A stretch of DNA of 64,000 nucleotides from positions 12,108,001-12,172,000 of the forward strand of contig CM069875.1 in NCBI GenBank assembly GCA_036172665.1. The letters are read 5' to 3'. This document shows positions 20,150-31,679 of the stretch, one piece after another. Every line of letters starts with the position of its first letter. The first letter of the stretch is position 1. The position numbers were made by a program, and so were the translations under genes. The notes under the pieces are model-generated. The model did not search any database, was not told the origin of the DNA, and saw nothing but the letters and a program-made list of their open reading frames with translations. The stretch comes from Prosopocoilus inquinatus. Taxonomy: Eukaryota; Arthropoda; Insecta; Coleoptera; Lucanidae.

Positions 20150-22010
20150 CAAAAGACAGCTGTAGAAGATCTAAATAAAGATTTTTTTCTTAATTCGTTT
20201 TTGACCAAAACCCAATGATAAGAAAGTCACAGTTAAGTTTCTTAATTTCTTCTTTAATTCACACAAAAATTAAATATTCGTAATTTTTACAAACTAGATT
20301 TTTTTTAAATAGTTCTTTATTGTAAAGCAGTGTTCAATTTAGTCTCTCAGGTAGTAAGTTTTTTTTGTTAATTAATTTCACATTAAACTCTTGTAACTTT
20401 TTAGTTACTGATTTTTCACGAAAAGTTTATTAAGAAAGAGTCTTTATTTTAATCTGCCTTTTTAATCTCCTCCATACGTTACGAGCAGAGCTGTTGCAAG
20501 GGCTGCGACAAAGTACTGACAGTACTCAGTATCCTATATCCAGAAAGTTTTGTTTAAAATTCAGTATCAGTACCAATACTTGTCTGAAGTACTTAAAGTA
20601 CTAAGTATTTTACTGAAAATAGAGAAATTCCAGTACCGGTATCAAATATCTACTCTTTACAGTACTTTATAATACTTGCAGTACTTTATAATACTTAGTA
20701 CTTTATAATACAGTACTTTAATGTACTTGCAGTATTTTGTGGTACTGAAACTAGCAGTTTTATTAATAGAATTTTTGTTAATAACTGTAGTCATAATATT
20801 CAAATCGCTGTCTGTTTGCTTATTTCATACATTTTGAATTGTGCTAGGTAATTGGATAGAATAATTTCAATCATTTGAATTTAAATTAATACAGGCGAGT
20901 ACAATTCCTAGTAAATATAATAAATTGTTTTGCTTATGAAATTATGTTTTTAATTTTATGTGGAGATGAAAAGTTAAATCATATAAGGAAAACAACTTTT
21001 AATGTAAATCAAAAAATTATTGTAATCGGGCTGGAAGTCCACCGCATTTTTATTAAAACAATTTTTAAAACAATAGTACTTATTATTACGGTATTAGTAC
21101 TGTCTATCAGATTTAATTAAAGTATTTGTTTATAATTATCATTTTGTTTTCTTTCTTTTGTAATATAATTAAACTCGTAAACAAATATAAACAAAATAAA
21201 AATAACTAAAGATAACGATAAATATTTCTTTACCAAGATTATAACATTTTTTTAAAGTTTTTATTGCATTAAAGCTGCAAAATGTAAGGTATGTAATAAA
21301 AGCATTTAATTGTACTTATTTTTTATTTGTAACATGAAAGTCAATTCTTAGAACCTGCTTAATAAAAATCAGCACGTTCTGTTATAATGTGTGAAATTAA
21401 AATGTCAGAAATGAGATAATTTCAAAACGCATTGTTGCTCAAAACTGTTTCACAGAGGTAAAACGAAAAACTTGTCGACATGAAGTGAGGATCCATTCAT
21501 TTTGAAAATTTGTGTTTAACATTTAATGGTAAACACAAATTTTCTTAAAATGTAGACTCCAGCTTCATAGCTTTTTGTGATTTTTTAGATTCTTTAAACA
21601 ACATTATTTGAAGCTTATTGAGTCAAATTTACATTATTTGAATATCAGTATTATTAAATTGAATAGAATGTAAATAAACGAAACAAAAAGTTCACTGTTT
21701 AACGTAAAAAAATATTTAGTATAGTTTTGCAAAAGAGAAATTTTACATGGAAGTAACTTTTATAGTACGTGCAGTACTTGAAAAGTTTTAAGTACATTTC
21801 CAAGTACACAGTATTACTTATTACAGATAATGTACCGACCAGTACCCAGTACCAGTATTTTGCGAGTGGTATTTAAAATTTAAATACTAGTAACGCAAAT
21901 TCAAAAGTACTGAGAGTAAAGTACTTCAATTACTAATTAATCAGTACTTTACTTGCAGTAAAATTTGGTAATCAGTACCCCAGCTCTGGTTATGAGACAC
22001 CCAGTGTAAT
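20150..22010. mobile_element. MITE family 2 copy interrupted by a hAT element
   Basis: The outer parts 20150-20477 and 21997-22010 match the MITE at 25333-25937 (TTTTTTCTTAATTCG, TTTGACCAAAAC.CAAT, TTTAATCTCCTCC.TACG and the GAGACACCCAGT terminus). The inserted hAT at 20486-21988 splits the right end just after TACGTTACGAG. Removing it restores a continuous family terminus, which dates this MITE as older than the hAT. Confidence 0.75.
20486..21988. mobile_element. Non-autonomous hAT element with AGTACT-rich ends and 8-bp target duplication
   Basis: The termini CAGAGCTG and CAGCTCTG are inverted repeats. The flanks are GTTACGAG (20478-20485) and GTTATGAG (21989-21996), an 8-bp duplication with one mismatch. 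The first ~280 bp and last ~250 bp carry many copies of AGTACTT/AAGTACT, for example GCAGTACTTTATAATACT near 20660-20710. No transposase is present in the 1503 bp. Subterminal repeats presumably bind the hAT transposase. Confidence 0.88.
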
Positions 22011-22379
22011 GTTAAATTGTTCTAGCTGTTACCGTTTTGTCTGTTAATTACACTTAGCTCTTGTTACGCATTAAAAACTCTTGTTAATGCAAAGGTCTAC
22101 TAAAATAAATACACATTTTTTTAAAACTTAAATATCGTAAAAAAACAAATAAACAAGACAACATAGATATGTACCTATATTTTGAATTAGGAATTAAGTA
22201 TTTTTCTTAATCCAAGAAAATTTGTAGAGTAAAGTCAGCATACATATGTGGAACAGACCGGCTAATATGGAATACCCAGTATTTTTGGAAATAAGAAGCG
22301 CCATCTGTTAAACGACTCTGGCATTAACATGAGTACTATCCCATACTAGGCGGTTTTAAGGCATAATTAAAGTTTTAGA
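22011..22379. other. Spacer, nothing recognised
   Basis: AT-rich sequence. GCGCCATCTGTTAAA at about 22300 resembles, inverted, the AACAGATGGCGC motif in 17434-18801. Confidence 0.3.
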
Positions 22380-22384
22380 AAATT

Positions 22385-22450
22385 TGTTGCAAATTGTTTT
22401 TCATCGCAATGGATCTCTCGGGCATCCGAATAGGATTGAAACAGCTGTAC
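22385..22450 (-). repeat. Rearranged hammerhead-repeat remnant
   Basis: The tail GTTGCAAATTGTTTTTCATC, inverted relative to 13330-13360, precedes a segment with GAAACAGCTGTACAGAGA on the plus strand. That piece is the GAAA, stem III and stem I part of the ribozyme, but in the opposite orientation to its own tail. CTGANGA and stem II are missing. It is an internally inverted, inactive copy. Confidence 0.45.
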
Positions 22451-22574
22451 AGAGAATGCCGATTACTGAAATTTGTCATATTTTATTTAATTTGGTAAAT
22501 AATTGTATCTAACACTAAAATTACTCATAACGTACTGGAAATAATAGCGTGCTTTAAGCGCTAAATGATATTTT

Positions 22575-22620
22575 TTAAGGATTAGGTTGCAAATCGTTTT
22601 TGATTCCAATGGATCCTTCC
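22575..22620 (-). repeat. Tail fragment of the hammerhead-bearing repeat
   Basis: GTTGCAAATCGTTTTTGATT is the inverse of the conserved tail downstream of ribozymes B and C. Only this part remains. Confidence 0.45.
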
Positions 22621-23276
22621 AGAGGTAAAAGTACATTTAATAATGCATTATGATACCCTTGAGTATCCGACTACACCTGTACCAAAAATCTTTTTCTTAG
22701 AGTTAAGAATAAATAAATTAAGAACAAATAAAATAGTGGCTGCATGTTTTTAGGCAAAATGTTAAGTATTTCCAGAACTGTTAGATCTAGGCATAAATTA
22801 TGGCATAAAAAATGTGTGTAGAGTTTTATACCAATCCAAATTTGATATCATGTATAGGGTGTAACATTTGTAACAAAAAAGTTATATCCAGTACCACTGT
22901 TGTGTTTCACCCTGTATAGATGGATATAATTTGATGTTGCAAACCTCTAAAATTTAAAAAAGGAAATGTGTTTTTTGTAACTTAGTAGTTATCGAGATAT
23001 AGCCCGAGAACGCACTGTTAGGATATGTTGTATATTTCTTGCTGTTTCATAAAGAAAAAAACAATATTTTTGTGCAGTTATAATTTAATTTTAGAATTCC
23101 CATCAGACTTATCAGAAGAAAAAGTTAATATGCAGTTTTGTTTACTGTGTTGAAAACAGAACAAAACATTATAATAATAAGTCAACATAATGAATTTATT
23201 AATTAATGTTAGTTAATAGGTATATAATTAATGAGTCAGTTAACATATAGTAATTAATGAGTTAGTTAATATACCA

Positions 23277-23530
23277 GATGTACCGACACGAGCGGCGACC
23301 GGCGATATATAGCAAACCGTAATACCTACAGCTTCCGGGGAAAAAATATAGTCAAAACGACCGAGAGAAATTCAAAGAAAGTATTGTCAAGTATCTAATT
23401 TGACCACAAAGGAGTGCAATCAATAGACTCAACAGGTAAAATTAATTTTACTGACAGTAGTCTCAGGAAAAGGTGCAGCTCTGAGAGCGTCATTGGAAAG
23501 CTGAGTTAATTCTGCGCAACAAAAAAAAAA
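23277..23530. repeat. Solo arm of foldback family 1
   Basis: GCGGCGACCGGCGATATATA, AATACCTACAGCTTC, GAGAGAAATTCAAAG and GAGTTAATTCTGCGCAAC follow the same order as the arms of 1191-2602. Only one arm is present, without the terminal CCGGGTGTCTC block. Confidence 0.65.
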
Positions 23531-23855
23531 ATGAATAGAAAAGTATACTAATTTTTTTTACAGTAAAAACAAAGCTTACGAAATTGTGAATATTATGGTG
23601 AAAATCCGAAATGATTACTTAGAAAACATAGAAATTTACTAAGAATTAATGAAAACTGACCAAATCATAAACGTACAAACCAATAGAATCTCGAACTCAA
23701 TATTTACACCCCTCCATTTGCTGAAATATACAAACTCAAGCACCACACCAACGCCATCACCTCTTTAAAATGACGCAAATCGAAACCTGTTGAGACACAC
23801 TCTCGGATAATGTTCCTCCTCAGTGTCGTCACAGTGACACTTAAATAATATGTAT
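23531..23855. other. Spacer, nothing recognised
   Basis: No gene or repeat pairing supported. Confidence 0.3.
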
Positions 23856-25323
23856 CAGGGTTGGAAAGTTTGAAACAATCTGTTTAAAACATAGTGTTTA
23901 AAACATGTTTAAAACACAGAATTAAAACATACCATCTGTTTTAAACAAAATGTTTTAAACATGTTTTTTTTTGATAATGTTTTAAATTCATTTTTTGTAA
24001 TTTTAAGCTAAAAAGAGAACTCTTTTGATATAAGTACTTTATTTTTAAGTTTTAAACATGTTTTTTAGTTAATGTTTTAAATTCATTTTTTTAGTTTTAA
24101 GCTAAAAAAGACCACTTTTGATATATGTGTTTTATTTTTGCAACGTAATACTGTGGAACCAGAAGTTAATTGTTTAGGGTCTCTATTTCACTGACAGATT
24201 AACTTTAAACTTTAGTTTGTTCTCCTATCAATGGTTTTAATAATTGTAGACAATGCGTGGCTGAGCTGATGACGTGATGACTACACTGTAGCTCTGATTT
24301 AAACTAAATTTAAATTGCATTAGATTGATTATAATCAATTCATTAATTAGTACTGATCACCAGAATAATAGTTACATTGTAAAATTTTTAAATACCTTTT
24401 CAATATTTAACCTTTTATCATTACATTAAGTTTTGAAACATACTGGGTCCTCCGCTTCCCTGTTCATACTATGGGCTACGGGATGAGTTATTATGTAGCA
24501 AACTGGCTTGAATTTGTCAATGATAATGCAATGTTAGGTCAAAAAGTGATCGTAGGATGTCGCTGTTTAAACTATTTCTAACGTTATCGTTTCATTTGTC
24601 TTCATTGAATTTCTACCGTGTGTCCGACCGTATATTCGCCCTTCTAGAATTTTAAGGTTTGTTTAAAATTTGAAAACGATGAATTAAACAAAAATTTAAT
24701 TTGAAATTTCAGACATATACCTACTGGACTTTCGGTTTCGCCGGAAGTAATATCAACTTTGTTATTTTAAATGGAACATCCTACATGTTTTTACATATTT
24801 GAAATTTTTGTTTTCTAGTTTTGAAAGCCACGAGTCATGTATTTTAGTTCTAATGCGATCAAGTAATTTGAAAAAAATATTTCTTTGGATTGTATTTGAT
24901 TTTAGTTTTTATTGGGCATGTTTTTCTCAGTATGTTGACACCAAATACTTCATACTTTCTTTTTAAAAAAATGAAGTTGGCATTGGATTTCAGAAACAAG
25001 AGCAGATAAACAATTGAGAGAAATTGGTAAAGTAGGTCTTATTGACTCTAAATGACATACCAAATTTTAAACAGATACGTCAAACAGTTTTCGAAATATT
25101 AAGCCGGTTCCATACTTTTGCCCTACCCTGTATATATTTTTATGTAAGCTGTGAGGGCAATTTAAACATTTAAAAGTTGTTTTAAACAGCTGTTTTTTGT
25201 TTTGTTTAAAACATGTTTAATTTAGGGTCAATTTTAAACATGTTTTAAGCAAAAAAAAAACTGTTTAAAACAAAAAAACAGAAGTTTTGTTCTTTTAAAA
25301 AGAGAGTTTTTTTTCCAACCCTG
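23856..25323. mobile_element. Non-autonomous hAT element with GTTTAAAC-rich ends and perfect 8-bp duplication
   Basis: The termini CAGGGTTGGAAA and TTTCCAACCCTG are inverted repeats, and ATATGTAT flanks both ends exactly (23848-23855 and 25324-25331). Both subterminal regions are dense in TGTTTAAAAC/GTTTTAAACA (about 23880-24080 and 25170-25270). The 1468-bp interior includes a 50-bp dispersed motif (24527-24575) and pieces of the AATGGAACA foldback family, but no transposase. Confidence 0.9.
24527..24575 (+). repeat. 50-bp dispersed motif of the hammerhead-repeat family
   Basis: TGCAATGTTAGGTCAAAAAG followed by TGATCGTAGGATGTCGCTG. The same motif occurs at 12821-12872, 13150-13201 and 35881-35932 (plus) and at 13024-13067 and 42653-42679 (minus). 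In ribozyme copies B and C it lies directly upstream of the hammerhead. Confidence 0.6.
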
Positions 25324-25332
25324 ATATGTATA

Positions 25333-25937
25333 CTGGATGTCTTATAACGTACGGGGGAGAAAGAAAGAGCAGCTATAGGACATCAAAATAAACCTTTTTT
25401 CTTAATTCGCTTTTGACCAAAACTCAATATTAAGAAAGTTACAGCAGTTTAACTTTCTTAATTTCTTCTTTAATTTACACCTGTAGCTTCTTAATTAATA
25501 AGAATTATTTCACAAGATGCAACTTTATTGTTAAATAAACCCTAAATTTATCAAAACCACTATTCATAAAATATCTAAGTTAATCTGTTTCCTAGTTTTG
25601 TTTTTAATTAGTAGGCGGCGCACAACGATATGAAAAACCCGCTTTTGGAAATTAAAAGAAAAAATGAAATAGCTGTAACTTTAACGTGACTATATTTTTT
25701 AAAATAGTTGTTTATTGTAAAGCAGTGTTCAATTAACTCATAAATGTTTCAAATTTGAATTTAAAACGTAAAAAATTACTACAGGGAGTAACTTTTGCTT
25801 TTTAATTAATTTCACTTTAAACTCTTGTAACTTTTTAGTTATTGATTTTTTACTAAAAGTTTTTTTAAAAAAGAAGCTTTAATTTGATCTCTCCCAGCTA
25901 CCCTTTTAATCTCCTCCGTAGGTTTTGAAACATCCAG
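25333..25937. mobile_element. 605-bp TA-flanked MITE, family 2
   Basis: The ends CTGGATGTCTTATAACGTAC and the inverse of CTGGATGTTTCAAAACCTAC, with TA at 25331-25332 and 25938-25939. GGAGGAGATTAAAAGG-type sequence continues the repeat inward. No coding capacity. Copies: 2620-2682 (end only) and 20150-22010 (interrupted). Confidence 0.8.
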
Positions 25938-26058
25938 TATAACTTATATTTATACATATACAGAGCGAATCCTCAAACTGAATAGACATAAGTAAGTTCG
26001 GGCGAAACGGTATTTATCTGGAGAGAATGGGGTGTTAGACCGCGAAAGCGTATATTAG

Positions 26059-26465
26059 CCTGCATTTTATTTTATTATTTTTTAAGTCGTGGTTTCACGT
26101 TGAAATTGCAGTATGAGATGCCTTGTTTATAAAGCAAATGCTAATTGGGTCACAAAAGCGCCTCCTTCCAATTTTGAAGTTCTGGAGTCCACGTAGACTG
26201 CGTAGCATGCAGAAAAAGAAAATGAAACGAGCCAATCATATATCAAAATTTAGAAATTATAACCAATAATGTTCGTCTTTGATCTGCATTTTTAGAATTT
26301 TACTGACAGTCTGAAAACACATTAATGTAATAATTGCACACAGACACGGATTCTAGTTTTATTAAGCAGCAATGCGTACACAAAGAAGCCATAAACTTTT
26401 TTGCGGGCTGCCACTTTCCTTTATGAAGTGCGAAATCGTGAAACTACGGCTAGATAAAATGCAGG
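26059..26465. mobile_element. 407-bp MITE with CCTGCATTTTAT ends
   Basis: CCTGCATTTTATTTTATTAT and the inverse of CCTGCATTTTATCTAGCCGT are terminal inverted repeats, followed by GTGGTTTCACG and GTAGTTTCACG. Related pieces lie at 9040-9125 and 28231-28312. Confidence 0.65.
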
Positions 26466-26639
26466 CAAGTATACCTATGTATTTGTCTGGAGAGAGTATG
26501 GTGCATTATTAAACGAACACGCGTTCCGTTCCCCTACCGTTCCTTACTGATGCCACAGTTGGACGCGTATGAAGATATGCACCGCAAACTTAGTTGCCCG
26601 ACTCGCTCTGTACATCGGATTTCCCTTTTACCGTTAAGT

Positions 26640-26945
26640 GTCGGAGTTGTGGCTTCTGCAATAGATTCTCCAGATATTCCTATCTCTCGCTCTGACTTTG
26701 GCCTCTGTCAATGTCATTCCTCGTTCTTTTAGTATGTCATCCGTTTCTTGATTCCAATCTTTCTTTGGTCAACCTACCTCCCGCATTTGCTTCACTGGAT
26801 TATCTTCATTGATTCTTATCAGGTGTCCATCTGAGTTGCCTTTTCCTGATTTTATTTGTTATGGGTTCAACATTTAACTGTTTCCTTATTTCCTTATTAG
26901 TTAATCTGCCCATTTTTGTAACCCATTCTAATATATATTTAAATA
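26640..26945 (-). pseudogene. Non-LTR retrotransposon reverse transcriptase, C-terminal tail
   Basis: Read on the minus strand from 26945, the sequence gives EWVTKMGRLTNKEIRKQLNV, then PITNKIRKRQLRW, then after a frame change EVG.PKKDWNQETDDILKER and GMTLTEAKVRARDRNIWRIY. The QLRW..H-type block, the KDW block and the ARDR..WR block in this order are the usual end of ORF2 in insect LINE-type retrotransposons, after the reverse transcriptase domain. Endonuclease and polymerase parts are absent, as expected for a 5'-truncated, decayed copy. At least one frameshift and stops are present. The clade cannot be fixed from this tail. Confidence 0.75.
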
Positions 26946-27843
26946 ATATAAGTTAATATAATTTGCTTTTTTTATTTTCCGTAATATAGGTACAATTTCT
27001 AAGGTTCTATTTCTGTAAAATAGAATTGGCACTTAGACCATCCAGAAGTTGCACTCTTCAATTGTTTTTTTTTGTGTGCATCGTAATGTTATGTGTGTAT
27101 TTATACATGTTATCCTCTGGTCGTGAGAAGGGTACTGAAATGCAATAGTTTCATTTTACTTTATCTGATTGCATAAGTCATTTGAACAAAAATTACGAAT
27201 AACCAGATAGCGGGATAAGCAAGACGAGTTGGATGGAAAGACGAGATATTTGAGAAAGATGAAAATGCTAGAAAAACATCTAACAGCCGCTTTACATCGA
27301 TTTTCCATTTGATTCTGTATTTGATAAATACACATGAAAAATCAAACCGTGTACGAACAGTGTGCAGACGAACATAGAGTGCTAGTCTTCCCTTTTTATA
27401 GGCTAGGTGTCGCTGAGTGCACTATGAACTTTCGTCTTTCGAACCGTAAAGACAACAAAAAGTAAATTAGAATAAAAAAAAACTTAATTAAATTCTAATT
27501 TAGTTCTTGTTATATTGTTACCTTTACGTTTCTCCGGACAACTCGTATTTTAGTTTAAAATCGTGTTTTCTTCTTGTTTCTCTTGACGGCCTGTTTCTCT
27601 TAACAACTTGTTTGTTTACTTTTTTCTTTCCTGATGAATTTCTCAATCGATATTGAAACGTTACTACTTTTCCATTTATAATTTTGTCCGGCTAGAGTTT
27701 AAAAACCATTTAGTTCCAATTTTTATCAGATAAGAGTCGATTTCAATTAAATTTTGTTTGTTATAATAATCACGCCATTGATTACAAGTTTCTCTAAATT
27801 GAATTAGTTCTTATAGCATGATACAGCGCTACGCTAATCGAAT
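26946..27843. other. AT-rich region, nothing recognised
   Basis: No gene, RNA or paired repeat is supported. Confidence 0.35.
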
Positions 27844-27847
27844 GTCA

Positions 27848-27868
27848 GAATGAATGAATGAATGAAAT
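27848..27868. repeat. Short (AATG)n microsatellite
   Basis: Four tandem AATG units follow AATGTCAG. Confidence 0.8.
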
Positions 27869-27899
27869 CAAACAGACCGAGAGAACCAAAGATGGTGCC

Positions 27900-28110
27900 T
27901 TTAAAATTTATATCCTGGAATATAGAGTTACCGACTACCTGCCATTAAATTATGCAGGATATGCCACTCTGACGACCAATTAAACAAATTACAGTGATTA
28001 TTTTACGGTTTATTGCAGTCGCAGTCGTTAATTAACGCCCATTTATTATCGCGTTGCACAACAAACATACTAACTCACTGTCGTTTTAATGCATAATTTA
28101 TATAGCTAAT
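27900..28110. other. Homeodomain-site-rich single-copy stretch, possible regulatory DNA
   Basis: Contains CCAATTAAAC, TTACAGTGATTATTTTACGG, GTTAATTAACGCC and TTTATTATCGCG within 200 bp. The stretch does not match the repeats found in the window. TAAT-core density suggests an enhancer, but AT-rich DNA yields such motifs by chance. Confidence 0.2.
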
Positions 28111-28230
28111 AGAAAAAAAAAATATGTACATTTATGGTGCAGTTTTTAAAGTGTTGCGTGATTATGTTAATTCTTCCGTTAAGCAGAACACTTAAATTGT
28201 TAAATGAAGATATATGAAAATCTTAGTGTA

Positions 28231-28312
28231 CACTAGCCTGCATTTTATGTAGTCGCGGTTTCTCGTTTAAATTGCATTGTAAAGTGCGACTTCATAAAAT
28301 GCAGACTAGTAT
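28231..28312. repeat. 82-bp hairpin derived from the CCTGCATTTTAT MITE
   Basis: ACTAGCCTGCATTTTATG pairs with CATAAAATGCAGACTAGT; TAGTCGC and GCGACTT extend the stem. The loop keeps TTTAAATTGCATTGTAAAG. It is a minimal deletion derivative that could fold into a stem of about 25 bp. Confidence 0.6.
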
Positions 28313-28350
28313 ACATTCGTCAATGTATACTTTTTAAGATAATTCGTGCT

Positions 28351-28525
28351 CGGTTTCTGAAACGATGCATAACTTTGTGTAAACATAAAGTTTATATAAA
28401 CTCAAGATAAAGTCGCTACTATTTCTAAAAGCCGTTTCTCAAAACTTTATCTGTACCTAAAGTATATGCGTAGCAACAGTTTATACTTTTCATAAATTTA
28501 TCTATCAATGAAAAAATCGTTCTTT
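28351..28525. repeat. Second copy of the CGGTTTCTGAAAC MITE
   Basis: Inverted relative to 10010-10215. It shares CGGTTTCTGAAACGAT, ATAAACTCAAGATAAA, CCGTTTCTCAAAA and CATAAATTTATCT. The second terminus is lost; AAAAATCGTTC follows. Confidence 0.6.
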
Positions 28526-28934
28526 TTTTAAATGAAGTTGATTCTTGTCCGATGAAAATTGCAGACAAAAAGTTTCTTTAATCGTGAACCGACAGAAATA
28601 TGGGAAATTGGGAAAACATTGATCGTTTCGCTATCGATTAAAAAAAAAAAAAACTTTTTACTTTTTTTAAGTTTAAATTATTGGTGTAGTATATCATAAC
28701 GTTGATACAACGTTAGAATGTTCACAAGAGAGCCGTTTGGTTAATCATTTATCAAAAATATTCGTAATTGACATACGTACTCTAAAATTAAGAAAATAAC
28801 GTAAAAAAATTTTAAAGATTTGCAGACTGGATAAATAAGAAAACGAGGAAAAAAATCTCATAGAGAAAAAGAAAATAAAAAGAAACATTGAGATAATAAT
28901 AAAAAGGAAAGTATGTGAACCCACCCGTACAAGG
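28526..28934. other. AT-rich spacer, nothing recognised
   Basis: Open frames are low-complexity. ATGAAGTTGATTCTTGTCC at about 28534 recurs near 61049, so a dispersed repeat passes through here. Confidence 0.35.
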
Positions 28935-28936
28935 TA

Positions 28937-29885
28937 CAAGGTGACTACGCGAGAATTCTTACCCTCTTTAACTCTTTTATTTTTGATTACAGAAAAATAT
29001 GTTTAATACAAAACTTAAAGGGACTAATTCAAAGTTTCTCTGTGTGGTCACAAAAAAACAATTGATGGTCGAATAAAAGAGATATAAAGTAAACTTTAGT
29101 TTTTTTTAACACCCTGTATTTTATTATGTTTTTCGATTCGAAATAAAATTCTAATGGGACTATATGTATAATAAAACTAATAATGTAGAAGATGTGTATA
29201 AAATAATTCCTGTTTAAATTTTTATTTTTTATTTTAGAAAGAAGAAAAGATAAAAAGAAGTTGTAGAATTTTATTTTAGTACTGCTGCAGATACTCACTC
29301 ACTCAAAAAAATAAACGAAGATTTGGTTTTAAATAAAATAACATTAAATAAAATTTTACCATTAACATATTAAATCGATTCTCGATGTTTCCTAAAAAAA
29401 AATTAACTAGAAACGAAAAATATTTCGGAAAAATTGAATTTTAAAAAATTATTAAAAATTTAACGTAAAACATATTCAAAGCGTCTTCAATTGTTTTATT
29501 CAAAGTGTAAATCTTTTTAACATGCTTTGATTCACGTCTCTTAGTATAAAAGAATCATTACTCAAGTTTTCTATTTCTAAAATTAAAAAATAAAATAAAA
29601 TAAATAGGAATTATTTTATAGACACCTTCTACATTATTAGTTTTATTATATACGTGGTCTCAGTAGAATTTAATTTAGAATCGAAAATCTTAATAATATA
29701 TAGGATGTTCCATTAAAAAAAACTTAAATTTAGTTTATATCTCGTTTATCCGACCATCAATTGTTTTTCTGTGAGCACACGGAGAAACTTTGAATTAGTC
29801 CCTATAAGGTTTGTATTAAACATTTTTTCCTGAAATCAAAAATAAAGGAGTTAAAGGGGGTAGGAATTCTCGCGCGGTCACCCTG
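28937..29885. mobile_element. 949-bp foldback element, CAAGGTGAC ends, TA duplication
   Basis: The ends CAAGGTGACTACGCGAGAAT and the inverse of CAGGGTGACCGCGCGAGAAT are flanked by TA (28935-28936 and 29886-29887). The arms stay homologous for about 350 bp: AATTCAAAGTTTCTC, ACAATTGATGGTCG, the AACACCCTGTAT/ATAGGATGTTCC block and CTAATAATGTAGAAG are mirrored. No protein. A lone right end is at 3047-3096. Confidence 0.82.
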
Positions 29886-29905
29886 TACAATTTCTAAGCA
29901 ACACA

Positions 29906-30179
29906 CAAAATGTCCGCGAGATACATGTTGAAAAAACGCATTCCATATACTGGACACATATTTCTGTACTAAATTGGTATACCGCATACGTTTATTACAC
30001 GGTTTAAAACATGTACGTTGTACGATACATATTTTGGTTTTGGTATATTTATTAAACGCTTAATATCAACCTGCATGTTTTAAGCCGTGTAATAAACGTA
30101 TACGGTATATCACTTTGACACAGAAGCATCATATTTAGTATATGGAATATGTTTTCAACATCTACCTCACGGATATTTT
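29906..30179. repeat. ~270-bp snap-back repeat
   Basis: AACATGTTGAAAAAACG-type, CATTCCATATACT and TACGTTTATTACACGG blocks on the left are mirrored on the right (30077-30170). Stem arms are about 125 bp with a loop near 30040. No target duplication was identified. Confidence 0.7.
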
Positions 30180-30297
30180 ATCCTTTATTAAACATTAAAT
30201 TCCATAATAATTCTTGTATAAACTAAAGCGGTAATTTCTTTTTTCTCGTCAGTTGTTAACTTCTCATGTGGCATCAGTGGTCAGTGGTGTCTAGCTG

Positions 30298-30669
30298 TTG
30301 CATTGTAGCGATTATAATAATTTGGCTAATGGGAACGTTCGTTTCGCAATTTTTTCAGCTTATGGATTCACTTACATGCGCGAACGAGAAAATGGACGAA
30401 AGAATTTTACAAAAACACCTTTATTATTAGTTATAAACCATTTATTCATTCGTCATAGTCTTGTATACACTTGGATAAAAATCACGCAACTTTGTTTCAA
30501 AGATTTGTTTCGCGATTGTTTCGAAGCAGTTGTTAGACAAAATGTGGTGTCCCCCCAGTATTCGGGAACAAAAATCGCAGAACTCTTGTTGCCCATTTCA
30601 AGTGGGAAACCTGAAACAATGTTGCGCAACATTTGGATATCTAGGGAGAAGAAGAATACCACAAACTAA
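30298..30669 (+). CDS. Unassigned 123-codon open frame
   Basis: An uninterrupted frame starts MHCSDYNNLANGNVRFAIFS and ends ISREKKNTTN. It is the longest frame between 8 and 52 kb and is less AT-biased than its neighbours. No domain, signal peptide or zinc finger is recognised. CACCCTGTAC-type repeats end before it and no paired repeat surrounds it, so it is not clearly part of a known element here. It may be decayed transposon coding sequence, an exon or a chance frame; nothing in the sequence decides. Confidence 0.2.
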   Translation: MHCSDYNNLANGNVRFAIFSAYGFTYMRERENGRKNFTKTPLLLVINHLFIRHSLVYTWIKITQLCFKDLFRDCFEAVVRQNVVSPQYSGTKIAELLLPISSGKPETMLRNIWISREKKNTTN

Positions 30670-31679
30670 AATAAATCTCGTTCACAATCAATTACATTGG
30701 TGTATTGTCGACTGTGGTGTTATTCTTTTTCCATGATATACCTTACTCGTTTGACGTCTCTTAGCAAATTATAAAAATCGAATTAAAAAAATAGATGCAG
30801 AAAATTTTGCCAAAAAATACAAAATTCTAGTTTCTGAAGCTGCAAAAAAATAACTGTTTTGAAACCAATTTCACCAAGAAAATAAATAGTTCACGCATCC
30901 TTCATTATCAACGTTTTGGTTTTCTTTTAATTTCATTTTTTTACTGAGAATGAGAATAGTGCTAAGCAGCAACTCTACAGACAACAATTCCTATGTTGCT
31001 ACGGCCAGGGCATAAGCACATACCATGGTTGAAACACATTGGATGGCCGCAGCTGGTTCCAGTCTGAGCTTAAGCAATTTGCATTGATCTTTGTGCACTT
31101 TTATCATTCTAAACCACGAATTTCAAGGCAAAATGACGTAAGTGCATTTTGACTCAATTGTTCAGAAATTGACAAAAATTATTTTTGACGATATGGTTTT
31201 TGTTGAATTTTATATTACTATATTTTTTTTCTCAGGAGTACTTTGAAATTTTGGCGCTAAATGGAGCTTTGGAGCTGCTACTGGACCTAAAAAGTTTATA
31301 GTTTTTGAAAAAAAAGCCATAAGAACAGTGACATTAATTTGTTATTTTACTATTAAATCGTAATTTTTGTACATTTAAAAGTTTAAAATGCTTGTTGTCA
31401 TTGATTATTTTACTATTAAATCAAAATTTGTTATTTAATTTATTTCAAACAATATATTTTCTAACTGTATAACTAAAATCTTTATTCCGGTCCGCCCACC
31501 TTTAATGCCGCCACGTCTTTCATGCCTTTTTTCTCAAAAGCTTTCTAATGGAAACATACATTTTTATGTTCAGTAGTATAGACAAGAACACGCTTTATAA
31601 GAATCGCTCAAAAAAATATAGGGTGCCATTAAAAAAAATGGACTCACATTTTAACATACCTTATGGTATTCATGATATA
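30670..31679. other. Spacer with a fragment of the AATGGAACACC-type family
   Basis: No gene is recognised. ATAGGGTGCCATT near 31618 resembles the ends of the AT-rich foldback families. Confidence 0.35.

Noticed and set aside
27900..28110. Strong enhancer claim from TAAT-core sites
   Set aside because: TAAT words are expected in AT-rich DNA; kept only as a low-confidence note.
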